This document shows positions 18,384-26,639 of a stretch of 64,000 bases of DNA, piece by piece. The position numbers were made by a program, and so were the translations under genes. The stretch is from Planctomycetaceae bacterium. GTDB taxonomy: Bacteria; Planctomycetota; Planctomycetia; Pirellulales; Thermoguttaceae. How positions within the stretch are numbered: position 1 is the stretch's first letter; the number at the start of each line of letters is the position of its first letter. The stretch covers positions 8,965 through 72,964 of the forward strand of contig SUVI01000002.1 in the NCBI GenBank assembly GCA_015062085.1. Direction: 5' to 3'. The notes beneath the pieces were generated by a model that was not told the DNA's origin, ran no database searches, and saw only the letters and a list, made by a program, of their open reading frames with translations.

Positions 18384-18845
18384 TCAGCAATTGCGCTTCG
18401 CGGCTTCCAGTTCGATCTGCGCGATCTTATCGATACGGCGCTGATGGCGTCCAGCTTCGAAACCGGTCTCAAGCCATTTCGTGACGACGCCCTCAAGCGC
18501 GCTGGCTCCCAGCATATCGCCGGAAAGACACAAAACGTTCAGATTGTTATGACGCCGACTGATCTCTGCTGTCAGTTCATCACCGCAGACCGCTGCGCGA
18601 ACATTCGGGAATTTGTTGGCGACGATCGACATGCCGATCCCCGTTCCGCAAATCAGGATCCCGCGGTCCGCATCGTTTTTGCTCACCAGAGCAGCGACCT
18701 GACTCGCAACATCCGGGTAATCCACGGTATTGTCCCGAACCTCTCCGGTACACTCAACGACTTCATGGCCTTTCTGACGAAGGATCTCGATCGTTTTCGC
18801 CTTCATCGTCACGCCGCGGTGATCGCTTCCAATCGCAATACGCAT
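18384..18845 (-). CDS. rpiB: Ribose-5-phosphate isomerase B
   Basis: The product has 153 residues from ATG 18845, which has AGGAAC upstream. RpiB/LacAB motifs are IAIGSDHRGVTMK, VDYPDVASQVA, GILICGTGIGMSIVANK with the catalytic Cys, and RRHNNLNVLCL. It interconverts ribose-5-phosphate and ribulose-5-phosphate in the pentose phosphate pathway. The length is normal for the family. A longer in-frame reading upstream lacks a ribosome binding site. Confidence 0.93.
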   Translation of the reverse strand: MRIAIGSDHRGVTMKAKTIEILRQKGHEVVECTGEVRDNTVDYPDVASQVAALVSKNDADRGILICGTGIGMSIVANKFPNVRAAVCGDELTAEISRRHNNLNVLCLSGDMLGASALEGVVTKWLETGFEAGRHQRRIDKIAQIELEAAKRNC

Positions 18846-19079
18846 GATAGTTCCTGTATTTTTGACTTCTCTAATGGTATATCCAGACCAACGGATGCCG
18901 GATAGTTTCAGAAACGATTCTACCATATTTTGAAATTTTTTCAAGGGGAGCCGGACCGATTTATCAAAAAGAAATTCATTCTAAGAGGGGCGCAGCGCGG
19001 AAAACTGCGAAAAAAGGGGGGGAACTTCCGCCCTTGAAAAGTTTTTGAAATTTTTTTGCTGTTTTTCTCTCCCTCCCCC

Positions 19080-19107
19080 TTGAAATTTTTTTGATCTGTG
19101 GTATCAT
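19080..19107 (+). promoter_or_regulatory. Promoter of first tRNA-Lys
   Basis: TTGAAA and TATCAT are separated by 16 bases and end 13 bases before the tRNA. The same arrangement with one -10 change precedes the second tRNA copy. Confidence 0.7.
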
Positions 19108-19120
19108 TAGGACACTTGAC

Positions 19121-19193
19121 GGGAACGTAGCTCAGTCGGTAGAGCAACTGACTTTTAATCCGTAGGTCATGGGTTCAAGTCCCATCGTTCCCA
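19121..19193 (+). tRNA. tRNA-Lys (anticodon UUU), copy 1
   Basis: The 73-base gene folds as a cloverleaf. Acceptor arms GGGAACG and CGTTCCC pair fully, with discriminator A and no encoded CCA. The D arm is GCTC...GAGC and the T arm is TGGG...CCCA around TTCAAGT. The anticodon loop CTTTTAA gives UUU. The anticodon stem, ACTGA against TCCGT, has one U-C mismatch, which is also present in copy 2. Confidence 0.96.
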
Positions 19194-19200
19194 TTCAGGC

Positions 19201-19228
19201 GCCTCGGTTTTTTGCCGAGGCTTTTTTT
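19201..19228 (+). terminator. Terminator of first tRNA-Lys
   Basis: GCCTCGG pairs with CCGAGGC around a T-rich loop, followed by seven T. It starts 8 bases after the tRNA. Confidence 0.92.
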
Positions 19229-19333
19229 ATGTCGTTTGGGGAGAACGGAACGGAAAATTTTGTGCAGCCGCTACATTTTGGGGCTGTTTGGCGAAATCAA
19301 CAAAAGAGGTGAAAGAATTTTCGTCTCCCCCCC

Positions 19334-19361
19334 TTGAAAATTTTTTAGTTTGTGGTAACAT
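19334..19361 (+). promoter_or_regulatory. Promoter of second tRNA-Lys
   Basis: TTGAAA, 16-base spacer, TAACAT, in the same position relative to the tRNA as in copy 1. Confidence 0.65.
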
Positions 19362-19374
19362 TAGGATACTTGAC

Positions 19375-19447
19375 GGGAACGTAGCTCAGTCGGTAGAGCA
19401 ACTGACTTTTAATCCGTAGGTCATGGGTTCAAGTCCCATCGTTCCCA
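19375..19447 (+). tRNA. tRNA-Lys (anticodon UUU), copy 2
   Basis: Base for base the same as copy 1 (19121-19193), including the U-C mismatch in the anticodon stem. It starts 254 bases after copy 1 and has its own promoter and terminator, so the whole unit was duplicated. Confidence 0.96.
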
Positions 19448-19454
19448 TTCAGGC

Positions 19455-19481
19455 GCCTCGGTTTTTGCCGAGGCTTTTTTT
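19455..19481 (+). terminator. Terminator of second tRNA-Lys
   Basis: Same GCCTCGG/CCGAGGC hairpin and T-run as after copy 1, with one T fewer in the loop. Confidence 0.92.
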
Positions 19482-19509
19482 ATGTCGTTTTTGGTGGCCC
19501 GATCTTGAG

Positions 19510-21168
19510 CTATGGCGTGACCGGCGGTCGGGCGTCGGAAAGTCTGCGAAGCTCGAAATCTTTATTTTCAAAGATCAGTTCGTAATCTTCGATACCGTTG
19601 GGAGTCTCCATCAGAATGTGCCGTCCCTTCAGATCGTGTTTGTTTCGCACGATGTAATCCGCGCCGTATTTCGTTTTCAAAAGTTCGATCTTTGCTTTCG
19701 GCATTTGGGTAAAGGAACCGGCTCGGCCGTAAGTCTGTCCCGGTTTACTGATGTCGAAGGCGTAAAACTGATCCTGCATGCGTTCCCACCACTCGCACAG
19801 TCCTCCTGCGTCCTGCGGAATGTCTTTCCAGACGCCGACTTCACCGCGGCGGGCGAACCAGCGGAATGTCCGCGTCGTGTACGGAACTACAAAAAGCGCA
19901 TCTTTTTCCGTGTTTTCGCGGGCAAAACGGCAAAGTTCCTGCCAAGTCTCTCCGCGTGACGCGCCGGAGCAGGACCGGGGACGCATCGGTTTGGAGAATT
20001 TTCCGAGGGAACTGTAGAGCGTCATTCCGGAAGCAAGAATGACCAGTCCCAGAAGCAGCACGCCGCGCAGACGATGACTGGAGACCGTACTCCGGCAGAG
20101 TCCGTCTGCGTATCGGATGAAGAGAAGCGCGACTCCCAAAGGCAGCATGATGTCCGCAAGCCGGAACCAGTAGTACCGGAGCAGGGAAGCCGCGGCATCT
20201 GGAGCGATCTCGATGAAAAGATTGATCCCCCAGCCGATCACGGCGATCCCAAGCGCTGCGTAGATGAACGTGCGGAACGTCATGTCTCCGTGCGACGTAC
20301 GCGGCCGGGCGCACAGGAAATTCCAGACGAGGATCAGGACTCCAAAAAGTCCCAGTTTCTCCGTGTTGTGCTCTGCCATGTGGCTCAAAAGCAGGTGGTG
20401 CGGCAAACGCTCGTAAACGTAAAGATGCGTCGCATTCCGGGCCGTCTCTGCCGGAACGTCCGCGTTGAGCTGGAGTGCAGGAACCAGCGCGGGCAGCGTG
20501 AACAGCACGGCCGCCGTCAGACCTGGAAGGAGCTCACGCAGTGAAGGGAGGAAGCACTTTTCGAGGTCTTCCGGCGTCCCGCTCTTTTTTAAGTCGCGTT
20601 CATAAAATTTCAGCACGAGCCAGGCGATCCCCAGTGCGGTGATGCACCAGCCTCCGACCAGCACGTGAAACATGGCGCTGATCCCGAAAAGAAACAGTGC
20701 GCGGTTCCACCGGTTTCTGAAAAGTTCTCCGAGTCCGAAGAAAACAAAAACGTAGGAGAACCCCTTCGCTTCCACGCCGCCGACGACCCACTCCCCGGCA
20801 CATGAGCAGTTTTGGTTTAAAAAAAGGAAAAAAAGCGCCGAAAGCACACCGAGTCCCCAGCGTTTGAATATTGGGCGCGTCATCCAGTGCCAGCCGGCTG
20901 CCATGCCGAACCAGGTAAGACTGCGTCCGATCCAGATGACGGTCTCCATCGGAAAGAGAAGCGTCAGCCAGCCGAACGTCCAGTAAAAAACCGCGTGCGC
21001 GTCCTTGGAATCGAGGAAAAAGTCCCCATGCACGTAGTCCGGATCCCAGAAATGAGCGGCTTTTTCGATATAGTGCGCCTCATTTACGTCAGGAACAGCA
21101 TAGGTCCCAACAAGAAAAAATGCGGTGAAAATCAATAAAATTTCCAACTTGTTCAGACAAAATTTCAT
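19510..21168 (-). CDS. Multi-pass membrane protein, planctomycete DUF6798-like
   Basis: The product has 552 residues with about ten membrane helices. The N-terminus has DVNEAHYIEKAAHFWDPDY and KDAHAVFYW, then AMFHVLVGGWC; the C-terminal 130 residues are soluble, with DALFVVPYTTRTFRWFARR and a YGADYIVRNKHDL segment. I associate this arrangement with planctomycete DUF6798 proteins, which resemble glycosyltransferase-like membrane proteins, but no catalytic role is established. It is convergent with the tRNA-Lys unit. Confidence 0.65.
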   Translation of the reverse strand: MKFCLNKLEILLIFTAFFLVGTYAVPDVNEAHYIEKAAHFWDPDYVHGDFFLDSKDAHAVFYWTFGWLTLLFPMETVIWIGRSLTWFGMAAGWHWMTRPIFKRWGLGVLSALFFLFLNQNCSCAGEWVVGGVEAKGFSYVFVFFGLGELFRNRWNRALFLFGISAMFHVLVGGWCITALGIAWLVLKFYERDLKKSGTPEDLEKCFLPSLRELLPGLTAAVLFTLPALVPALQLNADVPAETARNATHLYVYERLPHHLLLSHMAEHNTEKLGLFGVLILVWNFLCARPRTSHGDMTFRTFIYAALGIAVIGWGINLFIEIAPDAAASLLRYYWFRLADIMLPLGVALLFIRYADGLCRSTVSSHRLRGVLLLGLVILASGMTLYSSLGKFSKPMRPRSCSGASRGETWQELCRFARENTEKDALFVVPYTTRTFRWFARRGEVGVWKDIPQDAGGLCEWWERMQDQFYAFDISKPGQTYGRAGSFTQMPKAKIELLKTKYGADYIVRNKHDLKGRHILMETPNGIEDYELIFENKDFELRRLSDARPPVTP

Positions 21169-21210
21169 AAAAAAAGGCTCCGAACTCTAGGAATCGGCTA
21201 ATGGGTACGA

Positions 21211-21216
21211 TATAAT
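21211..21216 (+). promoter_or_regulatory. Likely -10 element before YqeG-like gene
   Basis: A consensus TATAAT lies 90 bases before the YqeG-like start, in the gap between divergent genes. The -35 is not clear. Confidence 0.5.
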
Positions 21217-21305
21217 GAAAGGGACTTTCCTGATTTTGGAAACAGGAAAAACTTCCCCCTTTGTGTCAGGGAAATTTCGCAGGGTTTCGTTTGCAGGAAA
21301 TGCGT

Positions 21306-21851
21306 ATGGAAAATCGATATTCATGGGGCGCCCGGCTTCTGCTTTGGCCGTTTTTGCCGAACTACAAAGTAAGTGTCGTCAATGAACTGACGCCCGAAGT
21401 TTTGGAACGGCTCGGGATCTGCAATATCCTGCTGGATGTGGACTGCACGCTGAAGCGTTACGATTCCGATCAGTTTGAGGATTGGGTCGTTGAGTGGCTC
21501 GAGTCCCTGAAATGTGCAGGAGTGGAAGTTTGTCTTCTTTCCAACGGTAAAGGACGCAGGATCGGCAGGATCGCCGACCACTATGGTCTTGAGTATGAGG
21601 CGATGGCGCTGAAGCCGCTTCCGTTTGGCTGCTGGCGCGTGATCCGTCGGAAGGACTGGGACCGGAAACAGACCGCCATGGTCGGCGACCAGATCTTTGC
21701 GGACATCGCTGCCGGAAATCTTGCCGGTGTCAAGACGGTCCACGTGACTCCGATCCACCCGGAAACGGAACCGATATTCACCCGCGTCAAACGGCCGCTG
21801 GAAAGGCTCCTTTTCCGTATGGTCCCGATCCATAAGATCAACGAGACGTGA
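21306..21851 (+). CDS. YqeG-like HAD superfamily IIIA phosphatase
   Basis: The product is 181 residues from ATG 21306, with AGGAA six bases upstream; ATG 21300 is too close to that site. It has the YqeG pattern: FLPNYKVSVVNELTPEVLERL, motif I ILLDVDCTLKRY, motif II CLLSNGKG, then MALKPLPFG and motif IV MVGDQIFADI. Motif I has Cys where most relatives have Asn (DxDNTL); the two aspartates remain. The physiological substrate is not known. Its 3' end overlaps the convergent beta-helix gene by 14 bases. Confidence 0.88.
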   Translation: MENRYSWGARLLLWPFLPNYKVSVVNELTPEVLERLGICNILLDVDCTLKRYDSDQFEDWVVEWLESLKCAGVEVCLLSNGKGRRIGRIADHYGLEYEAMALKPLPFGCWRVIRRKDWDRKQTAMVGDQIFADIAAGNLAGVKTVHVTPIHPETEPIFTRVKRPLERLLFRMVPIHKINET

Positions 21852-24129
21852 AAGTCTCAGGCGAGCTGGAATTGTCTGAGACCGGCTGTTCCAGCCCCAT
21901 TTTCTCTACCGGAAGATGCTGGAATTTCGGTACGAGCTTCCGGATCTCCTGCTGGAGCGCTCGGAAATCGGTTTTCTCAAGTTCGCCAAGCGGGATCACT
22001 TCTTCACGGAAAGAAGTTCGCACGGAACCATCCGGATTCAGCGGGAAAATGTCCTGCTGGGAGACCGGCGAATTGAAGACGTAGTTTTCGGTAAAGTCTA
22101 TCCGATGCAGCGACGTCTCGCGGGCCGTGTTGTGCATTTGGAGCCATTGGGAACTTCCGACTGAAACATTGCCGCGTACCGTATTGTGGAGCGGGAGTTT
22201 CGGGTCATCCTGCATGACGTTCAAAAGGAAGGGGTAGCGTTCTTTCCACGGGGACTGATCGTAGTTCATCTCCTCGATCTTTGCGAGAAGATCCCAGCCG
22301 TTTTTGAATCCCTCTCCCGGTTTTGCTCGGCGCAGTCCGCGGTCGTCAAAATGCACGGCTGCCGTACATTCGATGAACAGATTGTTCAGGATCTTATTGT
22401 ATCGCCCGCCCCCGACGAACGCCGCCCAGCCGGCACGGTAAAACAGATTGTTCTGTACCGTGTCTCCGCTGTCGCAGTCATCGAGATAGACGCCCATGAC
22501 CATGATGCTCTCTTTCAGCGGCTCGTAATCCGGCGAAAGTCCCTGTGCTTTTTGCCAATCCACGCCCGCCTGTCCGAAATGGTGGAAGTAGTTGAACTGA
22601 ATGACGTTGCCGAGCGACCCCCAGTCGCGTCCTGTGTACATTCCGCCGCCGTCGCCGCTTTCCATCATCGCGCTGTGGACTTCATTGAACTCAAAAAGAT
22701 GCTCATTCCCGCCGTAGCCGATGCAGATGTACGGAGAATCGTGCAGCAGATTGTGTGCGGCGTAGCAGCCGCAGCCTCCGAAGTAAAGACAGTAGCCGCC
22801 GGAGGTGCGCTGAAGACGTCCAGAGTGATGCAGATGGCAGTTCGTCACGAAATTTCCGCACTTTTCGAGCGTCTTTCGGTCTCCTCCTGTGAGTGAGACG
22901 CAGGCGCGTCCGGCATTGAAGACTTCCGAGTACGCCAATCCGCTTCGTTTCCCGCCGCCGATGTGGACGCCGTCGTTCGTCGTGTTGAAAACGCGGACAT
23001 TTTTGATGAGCGAATCCTCGCAGTTCCTCAGTGCGAGTGCCGGTCCGAGGGAACACTTGGCCTGAATGCCGTCAAGAACGAAAAATTTCGCGTCTCGGAT
23101 CTCAAGCATCGTCTTCTTCTGAACGGAAAGCACGACATTGGAAAGATCTCCGTCTTTGGGGTAGAAGTAAAGGACGTTCTTCTCCGTATCGATGTACCAT
23201 TCGCCCGGTGCATCCAGCTCTTCCAGAAGATTCAGGACGAAATAGCGCCGTTTTGCCGTGTGCCACGCACTGTGATTTCCGACGCCGTAGCGGGAATTTA
23301 CTTCCGTCGTGAACTGCTTCTTTTCCATGTCGATCGCCCCCAGCTTGATCGTTTCCGCAAACCAGTCATGGCACCAGAATCCCGTGAGCCAGATCCCTTT
23401 GGAGACGTCCCAGCGTTTCGGTTCTTCTTCCGTAAATTCAAAAACGGCAGGACGCACGCCGAATTCCCACTCATCTTTCGTTCTGTCGACTGGTGCGACG
23501 CCGCGGTCGATCACTTTTGGGATCTCGATCCAGCCCTGATTCGGGAAACGCGCGATCTGCATCGCTTTCTCATTCGAGAAAAGTTCCACTGACGGCCAAG
23601 TCTGGAATTTCTGCGGCAGCGGAGCGATCTTGGTGATCCCGACCGTCGAAAGATCGAATTCCCACACTTTATCCTGAACGCCTTCCTTCAAACGCGCCAG
23701 CACTTTCGGATCGCTGACTTTGCGAAAACCGTCCTGACTCAATGGACTTCCTCCAACGAAAAGCGCACCGGCTTTTGAGGCCCGGTAAACCATCGGCGCG
23801 AGCATGCTTTCGCCGGAATCTTCGGCCGTGAATGTGAGATTTTTTTCCGGAAAGGAGAACGTGCCGGTCAGCTCAACGACGAAACCGTTTTCCGGATATT
23901 TCTGTGTTTTGCGCAGCTCTCGGAGCGTGTCCCGCGCCTTTTCCACCGTTGCCCACGGTGCAGAAGCGCTTCCGTCTCCGATCTCGTCGCTGCCGGTTTC
24001 GGAATTGACGTAAAAAAACTGCTGAGCCTGTACGGAGACCGTCAAAATACTCAAGAAAACAAAAATCTGGACCATGAAACAGCATGGCCGCGAAAAAATA
24101 CGAAACAGGTGTGCGGGGCAAATATTCAT
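21838..24129 (-). CDS. Secreted right-handed parallel beta-helix protein
   Basis: The product is 763 residues from ATG 24129 (AAGGAATC upstream). A signal peptide is followed by FYVNSETGSDEIGDGS and PWATVEKARD, the usual start of secreted beta-helix proteins. The middle has repeated strands such as DGVHIGGGKRSGL, NCHLHHSGR, NVIQFNYFHHFGQ and NNLFYRAGWAAFVGGG, typical of pectate-lyase-like folds. Such proteins often act on polysaccharides; a lyase or hydrolase activity is likely but I cannot assign the catalytic residues. A histidine/asparagine-rich ladder and several cysteines are visible. Confidence 0.8.
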   Translation of the reverse strand: MNICPAHLFRIFSRPCCFMVQIFVFLSILTVSVQAQQFFYVNSETGSDEIGDGSASAPWATVEKARDTLRELRKTQKYPENGFVVELTGTFSFPEKNLTFTAEDSGESMLAPMVYRASKAGALFVGGSPLSQDGFRKVSDPKVLARLKEGVQDKVWEFDLSTVGITKIAPLPQKFQTWPSVELFSNEKAMQIARFPNQGWIEIPKVIDRGVAPVDRTKDEWEFGVRPAVFEFTEEEPKRWDVSKGIWLTGFWCHDWFAETIKLGAIDMEKKQFTTEVNSRYGVGNHSAWHTAKRRYFVLNLLEELDAPGEWYIDTEKNVLYFYPKDGDLSNVVLSVQKKTMLEIRDAKFFVLDGIQAKCSLGPALALRNCEDSLIKNVRVFNTTNDGVHIGGGKRSGLAYSEVFNAGRACVSLTGGDRKTLEKCGNFVTNCHLHHSGRLQRTSGGYCLYFGGCGCYAAHNLLHDSPYICIGYGGNEHLFEFNEVHSAMMESGDGGGMYTGRDWGSLGNVIQFNYFHHFGQAGVDWQKAQGLSPDYEPLKESIMVMGVYLDDCDSGDTVQNNLFYRAGWAAFVGGGRYNKILNNLFIECTAAVHFDDRGLRRAKPGEGFKNGWDLLAKIEEMNYDQSPWKERYPFLLNVMQDDPKLPLHNTVRGNVSVGSSQWLQMHNTARETSLHRIDFTENYVFNSPVSQQDIFPLNPDGSVRTSFREEVIPLGELEKTDFRALQQEIRKLVPKFQHLPVEKMGLEQPVSDNSSSPETFTSR

Positions 24130-24255
24130 GAAAGATTCCTTGCGCAAAGGGATCAAATTTCCAGGAAGGCGTACAGCCTGACGTTACGGCTGGGAGGCCG
24201 TACTCTGTATTTTACCCGAAAAAGAAATTTTGCGCAAGGTCTTCTTAAATAAGAT

Positions 24256-24531
24256 CCATCCGGGAACTGCGTACCCGTTTTACCGCGGAATCCACTGAAA
24301 ACTCACAGAGAAACACGGATCTTAATGCAAAAAGCAGTAAAAACAGATCGCGCGCGAATCTTTTTTAATTTTAAAAAATTTATTTGCGTCTTTTCGTGTT
24401 TTTCGTGAAATTCGTGTCAGGGCACGTTCACTATGCCTTTTTTCCTCTTTCTTTTCAGTCTGTTTCTGCGTTTCTTCTGCGCACTCTGTGGTGAGATCCG
24501 ACCTGATCGGTACGCAGTTTCCGGACGAACC
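24256..24531. repeat. Dispersed intergenic repeat, copy 2
   Basis: It matches copy 1 (261-606) block by block: CCATCCGGGAACTGCGTACC, ACTCACAGAGAAACACGG, TTTTCGTGAAATTCGTGTCA and CTCTGTGGTGAGATC. The pyrimidine tract is much shorter here. It fills most of the gap between the beta-helix gene start and the HAD gene stop, which holds no gene. Confidence 0.85.
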
Positions 24532-24555
24532 TTAAATAATTTCAGGAACGTAATT

Positions 24556-25236
24556 TCAGGAACGAAGCTCTTCCAGAATGCGAAATATTTCCGCATCATC
24601 CAAACGTTCCAGACGGCAGTTGACCATCGAGAAATCATGATGCCGGCTGTGCTCGCCGGGGACCGCCGTCACGAACGCTCCTGCATTCGCACCGGATAGG
24701 CAGCCGTTTCGACTGTCTTCCAGTACCATCATGGCTTCCGGCGCAACGCCGAAACGCGAGGCAGCCTTCAGGTAAATTTCCGGTTCCGGCTTGCTGTGCG
24801 TGACGTCTTCCGACGTGATGATGAAATCGAAACGCGCCTCAAGCCCATGGATCGGCAGCATTTTTGCGACCAGTTCCCGACAGCTGCTCGTGCAGATCGC
24901 ATGCGGGATCTCGTGAGCGTCCAAATAGTCTAGCAGCTTCATGAGTCCGGGCATCGGCTGAAGGTACTCCGGCATGAGCGAAAGGAAGATCTGATTGGAG
25001 CGTTTCTGAAGTTCCTGCCACGAAACGGGAAGCTGATGCCACGCGATCATCTTCTCGAACGCGCTCTGCGGCGTGCATCCCATGAGCTGGTCGCTGAGTT
25101 TATGTGTGTACTGAAATCCAAATTCCGCAAGGAGGCGCGTTCCTGTTTCAAAATAGACGTCCTCGGAATTAAAAATCAGGCCGTCCATATCAAAAGCGAC
25201 GGCCTGTATCCTAAAATTTTTTCGGTTTGTTTTCAT
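24556..25236 (-). CDS. HAD-IA hydrolase, beta-phosphoglucomutase-like
   Basis: The product is about 226 residues if ATG 25236 is used; starts at 25266 and 25272 are possible and none has a strong ribosome binding site. Motifs are AFDMDGLIFNSE (motif I, with cap domain after it), CTSSCRE (motif II), SKPEPEIYLKAA (motif III) and VLEDSRNG (motif IV). The cap is of the small helical type found in sugar-phosphate phosphatases and beta-phosphoglucomutase. The substrate is not evident from context. Confidence 0.88.
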   Translation of the reverse strand: MKTNRKNFRIQAVAFDMDGLIFNSEDVYFETGTRLLAEFGFQYTHKLSDQLMGCTPQSAFEKMIAWHQLPVSWQELQKRSNQIFLSLMPEYLQPMPGLMKLLDYLDAHEIPHAICTSSCRELVAKMLPIHGLEARFDFIITSEDVTHSKPEPEIYLKAASRFGVAPEAMMVLEDSRNGCLSGANAGAFVTAVPGEHSRHHDFSMVNCRLERLDDAEIFRILEELRS

Positions 25237-25317
25237 TTTTCGAAAATCATGAAGGCTGCTCTGCATCAGCATGCGTTTTCACGGTGTCTGTGCGTTTTCA
25301 CGGTGTCTGTGCGGCAT

Positions 25318-26268
25318 TTAGTTGGCCGGTTTTGCCGAAGGACGGCGCAGACGAGTGTTGATGGAATCCTGATACCCAGCCTTCTTCCGTTCAAGTTCCG
25401 CGACACGTGCCGCGAGCGCCTGGTTGGCTTTCTGCATTGCCTGGTTTTCCTGTTCGTACGTGGAGTAGACCTTCGCAAGATGGTTTTTATTTTCCCCATG
25501 GAAGACCTTTGCGATCGGTTCCAGCGCGTACTCGCCGACTTCCGCCCCCTTACCGACGAGCGATGTCATGTAGGCGATCTGTTTTTTCTGCTTTGCGATG
25601 AGATCCTGAAGGATGTATTCCTGCTCGACGTAGTAGCGGATCTCAGCATCAAACGGAATGTAGTCCTCATTTTCGCTGGCGGCTTCCGCTTTATCGATCG
25701 GCATGCTGAAGAAGAGGGTCCAAGGCTCCAGATTCCGGTCGGAAAGCATCTGAGTCAAACGTTCATTTTTCTCGTAAGCGACCCGAGTGGGCTCGATCGC
25801 CGCATAGGGCTGGGCTGTGTCGCCGTCCACTCCGAACTTCCGGACCGTGAAGCGGCCGAGATACTCCAATTTGTCCGCATCATTTTTGGAGGCGCGGAAC
25901 GCAAACAGGGGCGTGTTGACCGGGAGCTGAGCTTCCGTCAGGCCGGGAATGAAGACTTGGAACATTCGGTCAGACGCGAACGTACTGCGGACGCGGCAGT
26001 TGCGGTAGACCGGCCCGCGGAGATCCTGAAGCGCACGCAGGTACTTTTCCTGTTCGAAGATGGAACGAACGTACCCTTCCGTCTCCGGAAGTCCTTTGCC
26101 GACTTCATAGATACGGAGTTCTTCCTGCAGGGATTCAAGCTGCTTGGCCTGTTTTTTTTCTTCACTGCGCCAGACACTGTGCGTTTTCAGCGTGATGGCA
26201 GAAAAGTAAAAGCATACGCCGACTGCAATGACGATCAAACCGATCAGGATTTTATTTGTCAGGCACAT
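25318..26268 (-). CDS. Membrane-anchored coiled-coil hypothetical protein
   Basis: The product has 316 residues. One N-terminal membrane helix (ILIGLIVIAVGVCFYFSAI) precedes a short coiled coil (EEKKQAKQLESLQEELRIY), a central globular part with AQLPVNTPLFAFRAS and TLFFSMPID, and a long C-terminal coiled coil (AMQKANQALAARVAELERK). I do not recognise the family. A role as a periplasmic scaffold is only a guess. It is preceded by AGGCGATATG with a weak ribosome binding site. Confidence 0.75.
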   Translation of the reverse strand: MCLTNKILIGLIVIAVGVCFYFSAITLKTHSVWRSEEKKQAKQLESLQEELRIYEVGKGLPETEGYVRSIFEQEKYLRALQDLRGPVYRNCRVRSTFASDRMFQVFIPGLTEAQLPVNTPLFAFRASKNDADKLEYLGRFTVRKFGVDGDTAQPYAAIEPTRVAYEKNERLTQMLSDRNLEPWTLFFSMPIDKAEAASENEDYIPFDAEIRYYVEQEYILQDLIAKQKKQIAYMTSLVGKGAEVGEYALEPIAKVFHGENKNHLAKVYSTYEQENQAMQKANQALAARVAELERKKAGYQDSINTRLRRPSAKPAN

Positions 26269-26493
26269 ATCGCCTCCATTTGCCGCGATTTTATGATAGA
26301 CCGGTCCGGAAAATGAAAGGGATCCCGAACAGGTTCTAATGAACTTACGTTACGTTTCCAGTATACTCCACGGGTACACTCTGTCAAGTATGATTTTCGG
26401 TTTTTTCCCATGAATTCTGAGAGATTTTTAAAAACCTCCATTTATTCCGCACAATCGTTTTATTTCGAACGTTCGACACCTCATCAGAAAATC

Positions 26494-26555
26494 AAAAAAA
26501 GGCGTAGCGGACACAGAGATCTTTGAAAATTTTACTCTGTGGCCGTTACGCCTTT
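26494..26555 (-). terminator. Long terminator hairpin after the BamA-like gene
   Basis: AAAGGCGTAGCGGACACAGAG pairs with CTCTGTGGCCGTTACGCCTTT over about 20 positions, with one mismatch and a G-U pair. On the minus strand a seven-T run follows. It lies about 85 bases beyond the stop of the gene at 26640-30605. The rest of the 26269-26639 gap holds no gene. Confidence 0.85.
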
Positions 26556-26639
26556 ACCTCTTCATTCCATCATCCCTCCAGTCCTTCATCCTTAGTGTTT
26601 TGGGACGGGTAGATGGGGGAGAGCTTTCTGTTTTCTGAC

